From: Lysobacter_L cavernae
GTDB lineage: Bacteria; Pseudomonadota; Gammaproteobacteria; Xanthomonadales; Xanthomonadaceae
Direction: 5' to 3'
Assembly: GCF_042648505.1 (NCBI RefSeq)
Contig: NZ_JBHRXK010000010.1
Location: 1 to 49,288, forward strand
DNA length: 49,288 nucleotides
Positions 35,301 to 42,904 of the stretch are shown here, one piece after another; position 1 is the first letter of the stretch; each line of letters opens with the position of its first letter. The notes beneath the pieces are model-generated. The model made no database searches. It was given only the letters and a program-made list of their open reading frames with translations, and had not been told where the DNA came from. The translations under genes and the position numbers were made by a program.

Positions 35301-35479
35301 AGGCCGACGCGCGTCTGCGCGAGGTGCCGATCGTGATGATCACCTCGCGCACCGGCGACAAGCATCGCCAGCGCGCGTTCGAGATCGGCGTCGAGCGTTA
35401 CCTCGGCAAGCCGTACCAGGAGCCCGAGCTGATCCGCAACGTCTACGAACTGCTCGGGGTGGCGCGCCATCATGAGTGA
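29342..35479 (+). CDS. chpA: Hybrid chemosensory histidine kinase ChpA (PilL)
   Basis: 2045 residues. Residues 1-560 resemble the FimL-like N-terminal part of ChpA, with two related degenerate motifs (LHQVHGTLRMVEL near 52 and LDEVAGALRMLEL near 477). Phosphotransfer (Hpt) sites: H688 in FHTLKGSGRLVG, a weaker one at H896 in IHTLNGAFAM (Asn where Lys is usual), and H1310 in LHTIKGGARMAG. Residues about 1030-1200 are a long Glu/Arg/Ala/Leu helix of ERLEA-like repeats. The kinase core follows: dimerisation, ATPase N box HMLRNAVAHG near 1633, DDGRGLD, and GRGVGMDVV near 1730. A CheW-like domain lies at about 1760-1905 and a receiver with D1971 in LLDIEMPRMDGYE at the end. It autophosphorylates and feeds PilG and PilH. 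Three strong or partial Hpt sites is fewer than in the P. aeruginosa protein. Confidence 0.95.
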   Translation: MTVMREAIDTTTLGWIKPELDETLRQAQQEIEAFAENPVDASRMRFCASHLHQVHGTLRMVELYAPAMVAEEMERLALALQQGQVSDRDEACAALMRGVVLLPDYLERLQGGHRDIPIVLLPLLNELRATRGEAGLNESVLFAPDLDRPLPSHLPASSPAVRGTSSAHLAALRDALSAWPEEGAPAQAGKLAAAIDGLLAEVVLEPVRRMLWVASSVAGALRDGALPPTRALRQAFGGVEREARQMLADDGFAAPRAEPAAEPTRQLLYHVAHSDGRHPALDDLRHTFELAAHLPSESELEHARGSLSGRNRALLDTVSAAIKEDLLRVKDALDLHLRTGQTDAGQLHPQIEALGRVSDTLGMMGLGVARTVVLQQRDAMADIASGRRPADEGALLDVAGALLYVDASLDDQVSRLGLPDDRVDESLLAGEARKVLEIVVREAIANFGDARQAFVAFVETNWDHAELVEVPRVLDEVAGALRMLELHLPADYLTGVKRYTEVELIGRKRVPNGQQLDTLADALASLEYYLEALREQRPNRNNILDITRQSLETLRYWPLPEFDIAATMAATSPISREELANVPDFDLADSVTLGGVVMAAATHAPATPAAVVTPVVAESAHAPAPVATTPQAIAAGGFEHSDDIDDEIREVFLEELDEEIRHLGDLLPVWRDAPEDGERLRPIRRVFHTLKGSGRLVGAKTLGEFSWKIENLLNRVLDGTRPASPAVIGLVEHAYAALPQLHVALRNEGAISADLAGIEAHADRLVEGDETAYSPPAVVAVAAVVQSTVEALPEALPEAIELEAVSLDFAVDDFSIDDSDLADVSVELVAEPVAFDPIDTSAVEAVEASLPASVDPVLLEILDAEVSGHLATIEHWLAASQLQPSVADDGLQRAIHTLNGAFAMTEVPVITEITGPTEAYVKRLLAAAAPANAEGVAAMAAVADAIRRTLAALQSPAPRVPLFEGLAERMRMLRDSLPDARLPLPVDIDVADDGLTLAGDTPPALAALDLSEFTDLVEEAGPAYLADPGHVERIETELAEARRIETERQAIERANAERIDIERIEAERFDVEHSEAERLATAQREQAERFEAERLEAARLEAERLEAQRAEAEHLEAERREVERLEAARLETERRAAERAEAERLEAERVEAEQLEAGRLQVQRLEAERIEAGRLEAERAAEEEREYLRLEAEYADAERALREQQAAAETASTEVVVEERVEAQADAANDAVDDLSQAQEPAVAALIAHALAANEDPDEALDLSELDPELIDIFVEEASDLLDHSDSLLAQLRQAPGEREPLVGLQRDLHTIKGGARMAGIMAVGELGHAMESLLEAVVDQRCELGRDGIPLLERGFDRLHAMVTRVGERRAIAMPEALIAKFDARARGESYAAPLPVATVAQVDLDRAVSMDEPQVELKPLSEPISDAPLADDDDIGVRAPQEQVRIRADLLDRLVNYAGEVAIYRARLEQQLGAFRGAIAEMAATNTRMRDQLRRLEIETEAQIVARYQREGDAGEQAFDPLELDRFSTLQQLSRALSESAADQGSLQVTLDDLTRQYETLLLQQSRVSSDLQEGLMRTRMVPFDGLLPRLRRVVRQASGELGKQVQLKLDGTQGELDRNVLERMTAPLEHMLRNAVAHGLETPQQRKAAGKPEEGSIRIAVRREGSEVVLVVGDDGRGLDRAAIRRRGEERGLVRSDAVLADADLDALILESGFSTADGVSRLAGRGVGMDVVASEVRQLGGTLDIHSNPGRGVTFTLRLPQTLAVTQAVFVRIGETTFAVPIASVRGVGRIARDQLDMAEASYRYGGEDYAVHDLGTLVGHAPAKAEGQLQMPLLLIRSGDLRAAVCVDQVVGNREIVVKPVGPQVASVPGIFGATIMGDGRVVVILDVAPLVRRQTLLPRDHVAVPVAPVEHRRVPLVMVVDDSVTMRKVTGRVLERHNFEVLTAKDGIDALERMAEVVPDLMLLDIEMPRMDGYELATQMKADARLREVPIVMITSRTGDKHRQRAFEIGVERYLGKPYQEPELIRNVYELLGVARHHE
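32431..32940 (+). repeat. Degenerate 15-bp coding repeat (ERLEA pentapeptides) inside chpA
   Basis: About 170 codons repeat a five-residue pattern: (A/E)-E-R-(L/I/F/V)-E-A. Examples are EAERLEAARLEAERLEAQ and EAERIEAGRLEAER. At the DNA level the unit is near GAG-CGT-CTC-GAA-GCC, varied by substitution. The composition predicts one long charged alpha-helix. Confidence 0.85.
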
Positions 35480-36890
35480 GTCCACGCGTCGCGTCGTATT
35501 GCTGGCGCGCCCGGGCGTGGCCTGCGAGCGCCTGCGTTCCGCGCTCGGCGATGCCGGCGTGCAGCTCGTGCTCGAAGCCGACCCGACCACACTGGAGCCG
35601 TCCGCGCTGAGCGCGGCCGCACCAGAAGTGGTGGTGGTGGCGCTGGACCCGGTGACCGAGGACGCGCTGGACCGTTTCGAGCCGGTGCTGGTCGATCCCA
35701 GAATCGAGGTGATCTTCGAGGAAGCCGAACTGGCCGCCGCCCGCGAGGGCTGGGATGCGGCGCGCTGGGTGCGTCACCTGGCCGCCAAACTGCACCGTCA
35801 TGGCGACGTGCTGCCGCCGGGGCACGAGCCGGAAGATGTCGATGACACGCACGCCGCTGCCACGCCGGACCGCGTCGTCGAGCCGGTGCCGATCGCACCC
35901 GTAGCCGCACCCGTAGCCGCACCCGTCAGCAGCCACGCGTTCGACCCGGTCATGGCGGAGCTGTCGGACGCGCCGCCGCCCACGATCGTCGAACCCGTGG
36001 CCGATTTCGCATTCGTGCCAACCGATGCGATGGCGACCGACGAGATCACCATCGCACCGTTTGAATCCAGTTTTGATTACGACGATGCACCGGTCGCCGC
36101 GACGCCGGCGCCGGCCGTGCTGAAACCGGCGCCGGTGCTGGTGTTCGAGGCCAGCCTGTCGGCCGTGCCGCCAGTGGCCGCAGCGCCCACCGAAGTCGTG
36201 GCGCCGGCCGCGCCGGACTGGTCCTTCGCCGACGAAGCCCCGGCCCTGCAAGGCCTGCTCGACCGCGAGGGCGGCAGCGATGGTGTGGCCGATGGCCGGC
36301 TGCGCCACGACCTCGACGAGATCGAACGCCGCATCTCCTCGCTGGAGCTGGTCGATGACCGGCCGGCCACACACGTCAACGGCGCCGTGCTGGTGCTCGC
36401 CGGTATCGGCGGTCCCGATGCCGTACGCCAGTTGCTCGGTGCCTTGCCGGAAACATTCGCGTGGCCGGTGCTGGTGCAGCAGCGTCTTGATGGCGGCCGT
36501 TACGACAAGCTGGTCGCGCAGATGCAGCGCGCCACGCCGCTGCTGGTCAAACTGGCCGAACCGGGCGTGCCCGCGATCGGCGGGGTGATCTACATCCTGC
36601 CGGCGGGTGTCGGCATCGCGGTCGACGAGGCCGGCATCCGCTTCGATGATGCCGGCGCTGACGTGCTGGCCGCGCTGCCTGCGGCCGACTCGGCAGTATT
36701 GTTGCTCAGCGGCAGCGATCCGGGACGGGTCGACGCGGCGATGAACCACGCTTGGGCTGGCGCCCTGGTCGCCGGCCAGGCGCCGGACGGTTGCTACGAT
36801 GCGGTCGCGGCAATGGCGCTGATCGCGCGCGGCGGCGAATCGGGGCAGCCGGCCGAACTGGCCGCACGCCTGTCCGCACGCTGGGCATGA
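35472..36890 (+). CDS. Degenerate CheB-like protein of the Pil-Chp cluster
   Basis: 472 residues, overlapping the chpA end by eight bases. The N-terminal part (1-115) looks like a receiver fold without a recognisable phosphorylation pocket (RRVVLLARPGVACERLRSAL). A low-complexity linker rich in Pro, Ala and Val follows (about 130-265, with VAAPVAAPV). The C-terminal 170 residues align with the CheB methylesterase: AVLVLAGIGGPDAVRQLLG, WPVLVQQRLDGG, GVIYILPAGVGIAV and LLLSGSD. The catalytic Ser of IGASTGG is Gly311, and the His of QHM is Gln337, so methylesterase activity is not expected. By position it corresponds to ChpB. It may be a structural or regulatory leftover of the adaptation system. 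Confidence 0.8.
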   Translation: MSESTRRVVLLARPGVACERLRSALGDAGVQLVLEADPTTLEPSALSAAAPEVVVVALDPVTEDALDRFEPVLVDPRIEVIFEEAELAAAREGWDAARWVRHLAAKLHRHGDVLPPGHEPEDVDDTHAAATPDRVVEPVPIAPVAAPVAAPVSSHAFDPVMAELSDAPPPTIVEPVADFAFVPTDAMATDEITIAPFESSFDYDDAPVAATPAPAVLKPAPVLVFEASLSAVPPVAAAPTEVVAPAAPDWSFADEAPALQGLLDREGGSDGVADGRLRHDLDEIERRISSLELVDDRPATHVNGAVLVLAGIGGPDAVRQLLGALPETFAWPVLVQQRLDGGRYDKLVAQMQRATPLLVKLAEPGVPAIGGVIYILPAGVGIAVDEAGIRFDDAGADVLAALPAADSAVLLLSGSDPGRVDAAMNHAWAGALVAGQAPDGCYDAVAAMALIARGGESGQPAELAARLSARWA

Positions 36891-36914
36891 ACCGTCCGCA
36901 CGAAGGGTCGATAG

Positions 36915-37427
36915 ATGGCGAATCAAATTAATCCGGCGCAGACCAACCCCATGACCGGGGGCACGGTCGAGGCCGACGTTCGCGGTGTGTTGATCCAGAT
37001 CGCGGGCGGCCGCCTGCTGCTGCCCAACGCGACCATCGCCGAAGTGCTGTCCTACGCCGAACCCGAGCCGGTCGCCGAGGCGCCGGACTGGCTGCTCGGC
37101 CGCATCCGCTGGCGTGGCTGGCAGTTGCCGCTGGTCGCGTTCGCGCGTTTGGCCGGTCTGGCCGGCGAGAAGGGCGGCCTCGGCAGCAAGGTGGTGGTGC
37201 TGCGTGCACTGGGTGGCAATCCCAGGGCGCCGTACTTCGCGCTGCTGACGCAGGGCTTCCCGCGCCTGGTCACGGTGTCGCGCGAGACGCTGATGGTGGT
37301 CGATGACCACAGCGTGCTACCGCCAGGCGTGCAGGCACGCGTGCTGCTCAACGAGGACGCCGCGTTCCTGCCCGACCTCGAAGCGGTCGAGGCTCTGATC
37401 GGCGGCGCGCTGGCGCAGGCGGCTTGA
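36915..37427 (+). CDS. chpC: CheW-like coupling protein ChpC
   Basis: 170 residues with one CheW domain: VRGVLIQIAGGRLLLPNATI, PDWLLGRIRWRGWQLPLVAF and LLTQGFPRLVTVSRETL. It is the last gene of the Pil-Chp run, as chpC is in other species, and serves as a second coupler between receptors and ChpA. The start at 36915 follows the CheB-like stop by 24 bases with a GGGTCG-type weak ribosome site. Its TGA overlaps the TTG of the next gene. Confidence 0.88.
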   Translation: MANQINPAQTNPMTGGTVEADVRGVLIQIAGGRLLLPNATIAEVLSYAEPEPVAEAPDWLLGRIRWRGWQLPLVAFARLAGLAGEKGGLGSKVVVLRALGGNPRAPYFALLTQGFPRLVTVSRETLMVVDDHSVLPPGVQARVLLNEDAAFLPDLEAVEALIGGALAQAA

Positions 37428-38500
37428 GTCTGCCGCAGCCGGCACGGTTCGCCTCGGTCGATGCCCTGCGCGGCCTCACCGTCGCGGCGATGCTGCTGGT
37501 CAACAATCCCGGCGACTGGGGCCACGTCTACGCGCCGTTGCTGCACGCGCAGTGGAACGGTTGCACGCCGGCCGATCTGATCTTCCCGATGTTCCTGTTC
37601 ATCGTCGGCGTGTCGATCGCGCTGGCCTTGCGGCCGCGCGTCGAGCGTGGCGATCCGCCGCAGCGGCTGGCCAGGACGGTGCTGGTGCGTGCCGCGCGTA
37701 TCGTCGGCCTTGGCCTGCTGCTGCACCTGTGCGCGTGGTGGGCGTTCGACCTGCCGCATTACCGGGTGATGGGAGTGCTGCAGCGGATCGGGTTGTGCTT
37801 CGCGGCCGCCGGGGCGCTGGCCCTGCATGCGCGGCCGCGTACGCAATGGGCGATGTTGGCCGTGCTGCTGGTCGGCTATGGCCTGCTGCTCGCCGGTGGC
37901 GGCAGCTACGAGCCGTTCGCGAACGTCGCCAGCCGTTTCGATCACGCCATGCTCGGCGCGCTTGTCTACCAGCTCGATCCGGCGACTGGCCGCGGCCATG
38001 ATCCGGAAGGACTGCTCAGCACGCTGGGTGCACTCGCCACCACGCTCATTGGCCTGCGCGTCGGCGACTGGTTGCGCCGCGGCGATCGACGCGCACTCTG
38101 GATCGCCGGAGCCGTCGCGATGGTGCTGGGCCTGGCCTGGTCGCAGTGGCAGCCGCTCAACAAGAACCTGTGGACGCCGTCCTACGTGCTGTGGACCGGT
38201 GGCACCGCCTGCTGGGTGCTGGCGCTGTTCAATGTGCTTGTCGACCACCGCGGCTGGCCGCCGTTCGGCCGCGCCTTCGGCGTCAATGCCATCGCCGCCT
38301 ACGCCGGCTCCGCCTTCATGCTGTACGGCCTGGTCGCGGCCGGATGGCTGGAGCCGCTGTACCGCCATGCCTTCGCCGACTGGATGACGCCGCGCTTCGG
38401 TCCGTACGTACCGTCGCTGGCATATGCGCTCGCGTTCGTCGCCGTGTGGTGGGTCGTGGTGCGCGTGCTGGACGTGAAGCGGGTTTACTTCAAGATTTGA
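37424..38500 (+). CDS. NagX/DUF5009-like heparan-type acyltransferase, multi-pass membrane protein
   Basis: 358 residues from a TTG at 37424 overlapping the chpC stop. The N-terminus RFASVDALRGLTVAAMLLVN then NPGDWGHVYAPLLHA and PADLIFPMFLFIVGVS is the signature of the family that includes human heparan-alpha-glucosaminide N-acetyltransferase and bacterial NagX. About ten membrane segments follow, including FGVNAIAAYAGSAF. The family moves acetyl groups across the membrane onto amino sugars, and NagX genes often go with N-acetylglucosamine use. Although the start overlaps chpC, the function is unrelated to pili; co-transcription is possible. Confidence 0.83.
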   Translation: MSLPQPARFASVDALRGLTVAAMLLVNNPGDWGHVYAPLLHAQWNGCTPADLIFPMFLFIVGVSIALALRPRVERGDPPQRLARTVLVRAARIVGLGLLLHLCAWWAFDLPHYRVMGVLQRIGLCFAAAGALALHARPRTQWAMLAVLLVGYGLLLAGGGSYEPFANVASRFDHAMLGALVYQLDPATGRGHDPEGLLSTLGALATTLIGLRVGDWLRRGDRRALWIAGAVAMVLGLAWSQWQPLNKNLWTPSYVLWTGGTACWVLALFNVLVDHRGWPPFGRAFGVNAIAAYAGSAFMLYGLVAAGWLEPLYRHAFADWMTPRFGPYVPSLAYALAFVAVWWVVVRVLDVKRVYFKI

Positions 38501-38697
38501 AGGGTTGTTTTTGACCCTATATGGGTGACGCTCATCGGATACGTGACGATTGCATTGCACATTTGCACCCCTCTCGTTACCTGCTATTCCACCCTCTGAT
38601 CAGAAGCCGCATCCGGGACATGATTAAACGATTCCGTGGAGCTACGGCGCTTTGGCATCGATTCTCGGCGCTGCTCAAATGCACATGAGGCAATGGA

Positions 38698-39267
38698 ATG
38701 CAGAACTTGAAGAAATGGCTCGCATATCTTGCGGTGTTGGCCGTCCACCTTCTGGGGTTCTCGGCAATGACGGCGGGCGTGTACAGACCGTCGTACGGTT
38801 GGACCCTGTTCTCGATCATTCCGGCCGTGTTGGCTGCGTGGTACTTGGCAACGGTGGCTGCCGAGCAATCCCGGGTTGCATCGCAACGGCCCAAGCGCCA
38901 CAGCAATCGATTCCCCATCGTTCTCGGCGTACTGATGTTCTTCGGGCCTTACATGTTCGCGAACTGGTTCCTCGGCAGTACGCTGACCCTTGTGCTCGGG
39001 AAACCGCACCAGCGCATGGCAATCGTGCATCGATGGGATTCGAATGGGCGTTCTTCCCGTCGTGGCTCACGATGCGTTCGCATCGGCGCCATGATCGAAA
39101 CACCCAGAAAAATCCCAGTGAACCTCTGTTTGCATAGGCGGTATGGTTTCGTGCTCGGCAGCGGCTCGGTGGTGTACTTCCGGACACACGAGTCGATCAT
39201 CGGAGATATGGTCCTGCCCGAAGTCTACTTCCCGGAGCTTCCACGTCCCGGGCACGGCAGCAGGTAG
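38698..39267 (+). CDS. Hypothetical membrane protein, unrecognised
   Basis: 189 residues, with two or three hydrophobic segments: about 5-25 (WLAYLAVLAVHLLGFSAMTA), 35-52, and 73-97 (PIVLGVLMFFGPYMFANWFL). The second half is soluble, with no motif I know (HRRYGFVLGSGSVVYFRTHE). The coding sequence is less GC-biased at third positions than its neighbours and is preceded by a 197-base gap holding a small palindrome (ACCC-TATAT-GGGT near 38514-38526). These traits hint at acquisition by transfer. No function is proposed. Confidence 0.6.
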   Translation: MQNLKKWLAYLAVLAVHLLGFSAMTAGVYRPSYGWTLFSIIPAVLAAWYLATVAAEQSRVASQRPKRHSNRFPIVLGVLMFFGPYMFANWFLGSTLTLVLGKPHQRMAIVHRWDSNGRSSRRGSRCVRIGAMIETPRKIPVNLCLHRRYGFVLGSGSVVYFRTHESIIGDMVLPEVYFPELPRPGHGSR

Positions 39268-39324
39268 TCGGTCGCGGTTCGCCTGCTCTGCTATGCGCAA
39301 CGTGAAGTGTTGAAGGCCGCCAAC

Positions 39325-40062
39325 TCAGGCCAAATCGCCGAACCGTGCCTGCAGCGCCGTGATCGCCGCCAGGCCGGCGGTCTCGGTGCGCAGGATGCGC
39401 GGACCCAGGCGCAGGCCGGTGAAGCCTGCCGCACGCAGCTGCTCGCGGTCGCCGGCCGACCAGCCGCCTTCGGGGCCGATGGCGAGATAGGCCGGTGCGG
39501 CCGTATCGACCTGCAGGGTGGAGAAGGCGAGCTCGCCTTCCGGGTCGAGGATCATCCGCAGGCCGCCGGCCGGCAATGCGTCGAGCACGGCCGCCAGCGA
39601 GGCCGGTGCGGTCACGTGAGGCACATGCGCGCGGCCGCTCTGCTCGCAGGCCGCGACGGCGACACTGCGCCAGTGGGTCAGGCGTTTTTCCGCGCGCGCC
39701 TCGTCCAGCTTCACTTCGCTGCGTTGCGACCACAGCGGGCGGAACTCGGCAGCGCCCAGTTCGGTCGCCTTCTGCAGGATCAGGTCCATCTTCTCGCCGC
39801 GGGCCACGCCCTGCAGCAGCACGATCCGCAGCGGCGATTCGCGCATTACCGGGGTCGCTTCGCCGATGCGCACGCGCAGTTCGCGCTTGCCCTGGGCGAT
39901 GATCTGCGCGGCGTAATCGTGGCCGTCGCCGTTGAACAGCACGCAGGCGTCGCCGACGCCCAGGCGCAGCACGCGCGCCAGGTGCGTGGCCGGGCCTTCC
40001 GGCAGCGCGATCTCCTCGCCGCTGCGCAGTGGCTGGTCGATGTGGACCCGGGTCAGGCGCAT
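39325..40062 (-). CDS. rsmE: 16S rRNA (uracil1498-N3)-methyltransferase
   Basis: 245 residues of the SPOUT class: MRLTRVHIDQPL, HLARVLRLGVGD, LLQGVARGEKMDLILQKATE, and the SAM-binding knot AIGPEGGWSAGDREQL and LRLGPRILRTETA. It methylates U1498 of 16S rRNA late in 30S assembly. Its start lies inside the end of bioA (ten-base overlap), so translation is coupled. Confidence 0.95.
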   Translation of the reverse strand: MRLTRVHIDQPLRSGEEIALPEGPATHLARVLRLGVGDACVLFNGDGHDYAAQIIAQGKRELRVRIGEATPVMRESPLRIVLLQGVARGEKMDLILQKATELGAAEFRPLWSQRSEVKLDEARAEKRLTHWRSVAVAACEQSGRAHVPHVTAPASLAAVLDALPAGGLRMILDPEGELAFSTLQVDTAAPAYLAIGPEGGWSAGDREQLRAAGFTGLRLGPRILRTETAGLAAITALQARFGDLA

Positions 40063-41477
40063 GCGGCCTCCTTGATGGCATGGTCGATTGCCGCATGCGT
40101 GGTGGACGCGAGCAACTGCAGCGCGTCATCGTCGACGCAGTACGGCGGCATCCAGTACAGCACGTCGCCGAGCGGGCGCAGCAGCACGCCGCGCTCCAGG
40201 GCAGCGCGATAGGCACGCAGGCCGATGCGGGCGTCCGGATTGAACGGCGTGCGCTTGTCGCCGCCGCGCGTGAGTTCGAACGCGACGATCATGCCGGCCT
40301 GGCGCACGTCGGCAACCTGCGGATGATCGGCGAACGCGGCCGCGAGCCCGGCCATGCGCGCGGCGGTGGTGCGGTTGCGCGCGATCACGTCGTCGCTGGC
40401 GAAGATGCCCAGCGTGGCCAGAGCCGCGGCGCAGGCAAGCGGGTTGCCGGTGTAGCTGTGCGAGTGCAGGAACGCCTTTTCACGCGAGTCGTCGAGGAAG
40501 CCGTCGTAGATCGACTGCGTGGCCAGCACTGCCGCCAATGGCAGGGCACCGCCGGTCAGGCCCTTGGACAGGCACAGCAGGTCGGGCTGCACGCCCGATT
40601 GTTCTGAGGCGAACAGCGTGCCGGTGCGACCAAAGCCGACCGCGATCTCGTCGCAGATCAGGAACACGCCGTGCGCGTCGCACAGCTGGCGCACCAGCTT
40701 CAGGTACAGCGGGTCGTGCATGCGCATACCGCCGGCGCACTGCACGCGCGGCTCCAGGATCAGCGCGCAGACCTCGTCAGCATGGCGTTCGAGCAGGTCG
40801 CGCAAGGCATCGGCGGCGCGCTGTGCGCGCTGTGCCGGGGTTTCGCCGGGCTCGCACAGGTAAGCATCGGGCGAGGGCGCGAACAGCGCTTCCGCCAGCA
40901 GCGGCGCATAGACGCGGCGGTACAGCGGGATGTCGCCGACCGCGAGCGCACCCAACGTTTCGCCGTGATAGCCACCCTCCAGGGCGATGAATTTGGTGCG
41001 TCCCTCGACGCCGCGGTTGCGGAACCAGTGGAACGCCATCTTGAGCGCGACCTCGACCCCGGCCGAGCCGTTGTCGGCATAGAACACCTTGGCCAGCGGC
41101 TCGCGATCGACCTCGCGCGGGGCGATCGCGAGCAGGCGCTCGGCCAGCTCCACCGCCGGCGCGTGCGAGCAGCCGGCCAGGATCACGTGCTCAAGCGTGG
41201 TCGCCTGCCGCGCAATCGCGGCGGCGATGCGCGGTTCGGCGTGACCGAACAGGTTGGTCCACCAGCTGCTGATCGCGTCGAGGTAGCGGCGGCCGTCGCG
41301 GCCGATCAACCACGGGCCTTCGCCGCGTTCGATCGGCAGCAGCGGCAGCGTGTGGGGGTGCTCGCGCATCTGCGTGCACGGGTGCCAGAGCACGGCAAGG
41401 TCGCGCGAGCGCCAACGATCAGCTTCGGCGGTCGCCGCCTCTGCTAGCATCGCGGCATCGTGAGTCTTCTTCTGCAT
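40053..41477 (-). CDS. bioA: Adenosylmethionine-8-amino-7-oxononanoate aminotransferase
   Basis: 474 residues; class III aminotransferase using pyridoxal phosphate. Signatures: LWHPCTQMREH, DAISSWWTNLFGHAEPRIA, FYADNGSAGVEVALKMA, ICDEIAVGFGRTGTLFA, and LSKGLTGGALPLAAV with the Schiff-base Lys. HSHSYTGNPLACAAALA is also typical of BioA. It converts KAPA to DAPA in biotin synthesis, with SAM as amino donor. An ATG at 41450 is an alternative start. It is divergent from nudE, with 71 bases between the starts. Confidence 0.95.
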   Translation of the reverse strand: MQKKTHDAAMLAEAATAEADRWRSRDLAVLWHPCTQMREHPHTLPLLPIERGEGPWLIGRDGRRYLDAISSWWTNLFGHAEPRIAAAIARQATTLEHVILAGCSHAPAVELAERLLAIAPREVDREPLAKVFYADNGSAGVEVALKMAFHWFRNRGVEGRTKFIALEGGYHGETLGALAVGDIPLYRRVYAPLLAEALFAPSPDAYLCEPGETPAQRAQRAADALRDLLERHADEVCALILEPRVQCAGGMRMHDPLYLKLVRQLCDAHGVFLICDEIAVGFGRTGTLFASEQSGVQPDLLCLSKGLTGGALPLAAVLATQSIYDGFLDDSREKAFLHSHSYTGNPLACAAALATLGIFASDDVIARNRTTAARMAGLAAAFADHPQVADVRQAGMIVAFELTRGGDKRTPFNPDARIGLRAYRAALERGVLLRPLGDVLYWMPPYCVDDDALQLLASTTHAAIDHAIKEAACA

Positions 41478-41548
41478 CCCGCCATTATCCCGTCTATGCG
41501 CGCGTCGCGCAGCGTGGCGGCTGGCACGCGCTGTCGCGGGGCCACGCC

Positions 41549-42100
41549 ATGAGCCGGCGCCTGCCGATCATCCACCGCATCACCGAGCACGACGCCGGCC
41601 CGTACCGGCTCGAGCGCCTCGACCTGGAGTTCGCCAACGGCGAGCGCCGCCACTACGAGCGCCTGCACGGCCGCGGTCATGGTGCGGTGGTGGTGGTGCC
41701 GATGCTCGATGCCGACACCGTGCTGCTGGTGCGCGAGTACGCCGCCGGCGTGCACCGTTACGAACTGGGCCTGGTCAAGGGCCGCATCGACGCCGGCGAG
41801 ACGCCGCTGCAGGCGGCCGATCGCGAACTCAAGGAAGAGGCCGGCTACGGCGCGCGCTCACTGACCGTGCTGCGCACACTGACCTTGGCGCCGACCTACA
41901 TGAGCCACCAGGCCCACCTGGTGCTGGCCCGCGATCTCTACCCCGAGCGTCTGCCCGGCGACGAGCCGGAGGAGTTGGAGGTGGTGCCGTGGAAGCTCGA
42001 CGACCTGCACGAGCTGATCTTGCGTGAGGATTTTTCCGAAGGCCGCAGCATCGCTGCCCTGTTCATCGCCCGTGAGTGGCTGAGGACGCAACCGACATGA
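41549..42100 (+). CDS. nudE: ADP compounds hydrolase NudE
   Basis: 183 residues. The Nudix box is complete: GRIDAGETPLQAADRELKEE followed by AGY. The flanks (VLLVREYAAGVHRYELGLVK, and TLTLAPTYMSHQAHLVLARD) are NudE-like. It hydrolyses ADP-ribose, NADH and related dinucleotides. The stop overlaps the cysQ ATG (ATGA), and this nudE-cysQ pairing is common in gammaproteobacteria. Confidence 0.92.
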   Translation: MSRRLPIIHRITEHDAGPYRLERLDLEFANGERRHYERLHGRGHGAVVVVPMLDADTVLLVREYAAGVHRYELGLVKGRIDAGETPLQAADRELKEEAGYGARSLTVLRTLTLAPTYMSHQAHLVLARDLYPERLPGDEPEELEVVPWKLDDLHELILREDFSEGRSIAALFIAREWLRTQPT

Positions 42101-42894
42101 TTCCCCACGAGTTGCGCGAGGGTGTGATCGCGCTGACGCGCGACGCCGCCGCAGCGATCCTCGGCATCTACGACAGCGACTTCGCCGTGCAGCACAAGGA
42201 CGATGACTCGCCGCTGACCGCCGCTGATCTGGCCGCGCACCGTTGCATCGTCGACGGCCTGACGCGGCTGACCCCGGACATTCCGGTGTTGTCGGAAGAG
42301 TCCGCGCACGAGGTGCCCACCTCGTTGCGCCGGCAATGGTCACGCCTGTGGCTGGTCGACCCGCTCGACGGCACGCGCGAGTTCGTCAAGCGCAACGGCG
42401 AGTTCTCGGTCAACATCGCCCTGATCGAGGACGGCGTGGCGGTGTTCGGCATTGTCCAGGCACCGGTCACCGGCGCCCTGTGGCACGGCGGCGCCGAGCT
42501 CGGTGCGTTCCGCCGTGACGGCGAGCATGACACTGCGGTGCATGCTCGCGTGCCGGCTACCGCGCCGTTGCGCGTGGCTGCCAGCCGCTCGCACCGCGAT
42601 GCCCGCACGCAGGAGTTCATTGCACGGATGGGCGACGTTGAGCCGGTCGGCTTGGGCTCGTCGCTGAAGTTCTCCCGCCTGGCCGAAGGCACGCTGGACG
42701 TGTACCCGCGTTTTGGCCCGACCAGCGAGTGGGATACGGCGGCTGGCCAATGCGTGCTCGAAGGCGCCGGCGGTGCGGTGCTCGACCCACAGGGCTGGCC
42801 ATTCCGCTACAACCAGCGCGAGCGCATCCTCAACGGCGACTTCATTGCGCTGGGGGATACCGCGCTGCCGTGGAGGCAATGGCTGGCTGGGTGA
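42097..42894 (+). CDS. cysQ: 3'(2'),5'-bisphosphate nucleotidase CysQ
   Basis: 265 residues from the ATG at 42097. Inositol-monophosphatase fold: DDDSPLTAADLAAH, PVLSEES, WLVDPLDGTREFVKRNGEFS (metal site) and SEWDTAAGQCVLEGAGG. It removes the 3' phosphate from PAP, formed during sulfate assimilation, and so relieves inhibition. Translationally coupled to nudE. Confidence 0.95.
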   Translation: MIPHELREGVIALTRDAAAAILGIYDSDFAVQHKDDDSPLTAADLAAHRCIVDGLTRLTPDIPVLSEESAHEVPTSLRRQWSRLWLVDPLDGTREFVKRNGEFSVNIALIEDGVAVFGIVQAPVTGALWHGGAELGAFRRDGEHDTAVHARVPATAPLRVAASRSHRDARTQEFIARMGDVEPVGLGSSLKFSRLAEGTLDVYPRFGPTSEWDTAAGQCVLEGAGGAVLDPQGWPFRYNQRERILNGDFIALGDTALPWRQWLAG

Positions 42895-42904
42895 GGGTTT
42901 GGCC

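Noticed and set aside
32225..35590. A 1121-codon minus-strand frame opposite chpA
   Set aside because: An antisense artefact of codon bias; the repetitive piece is the complement of the ERLEA repeats.
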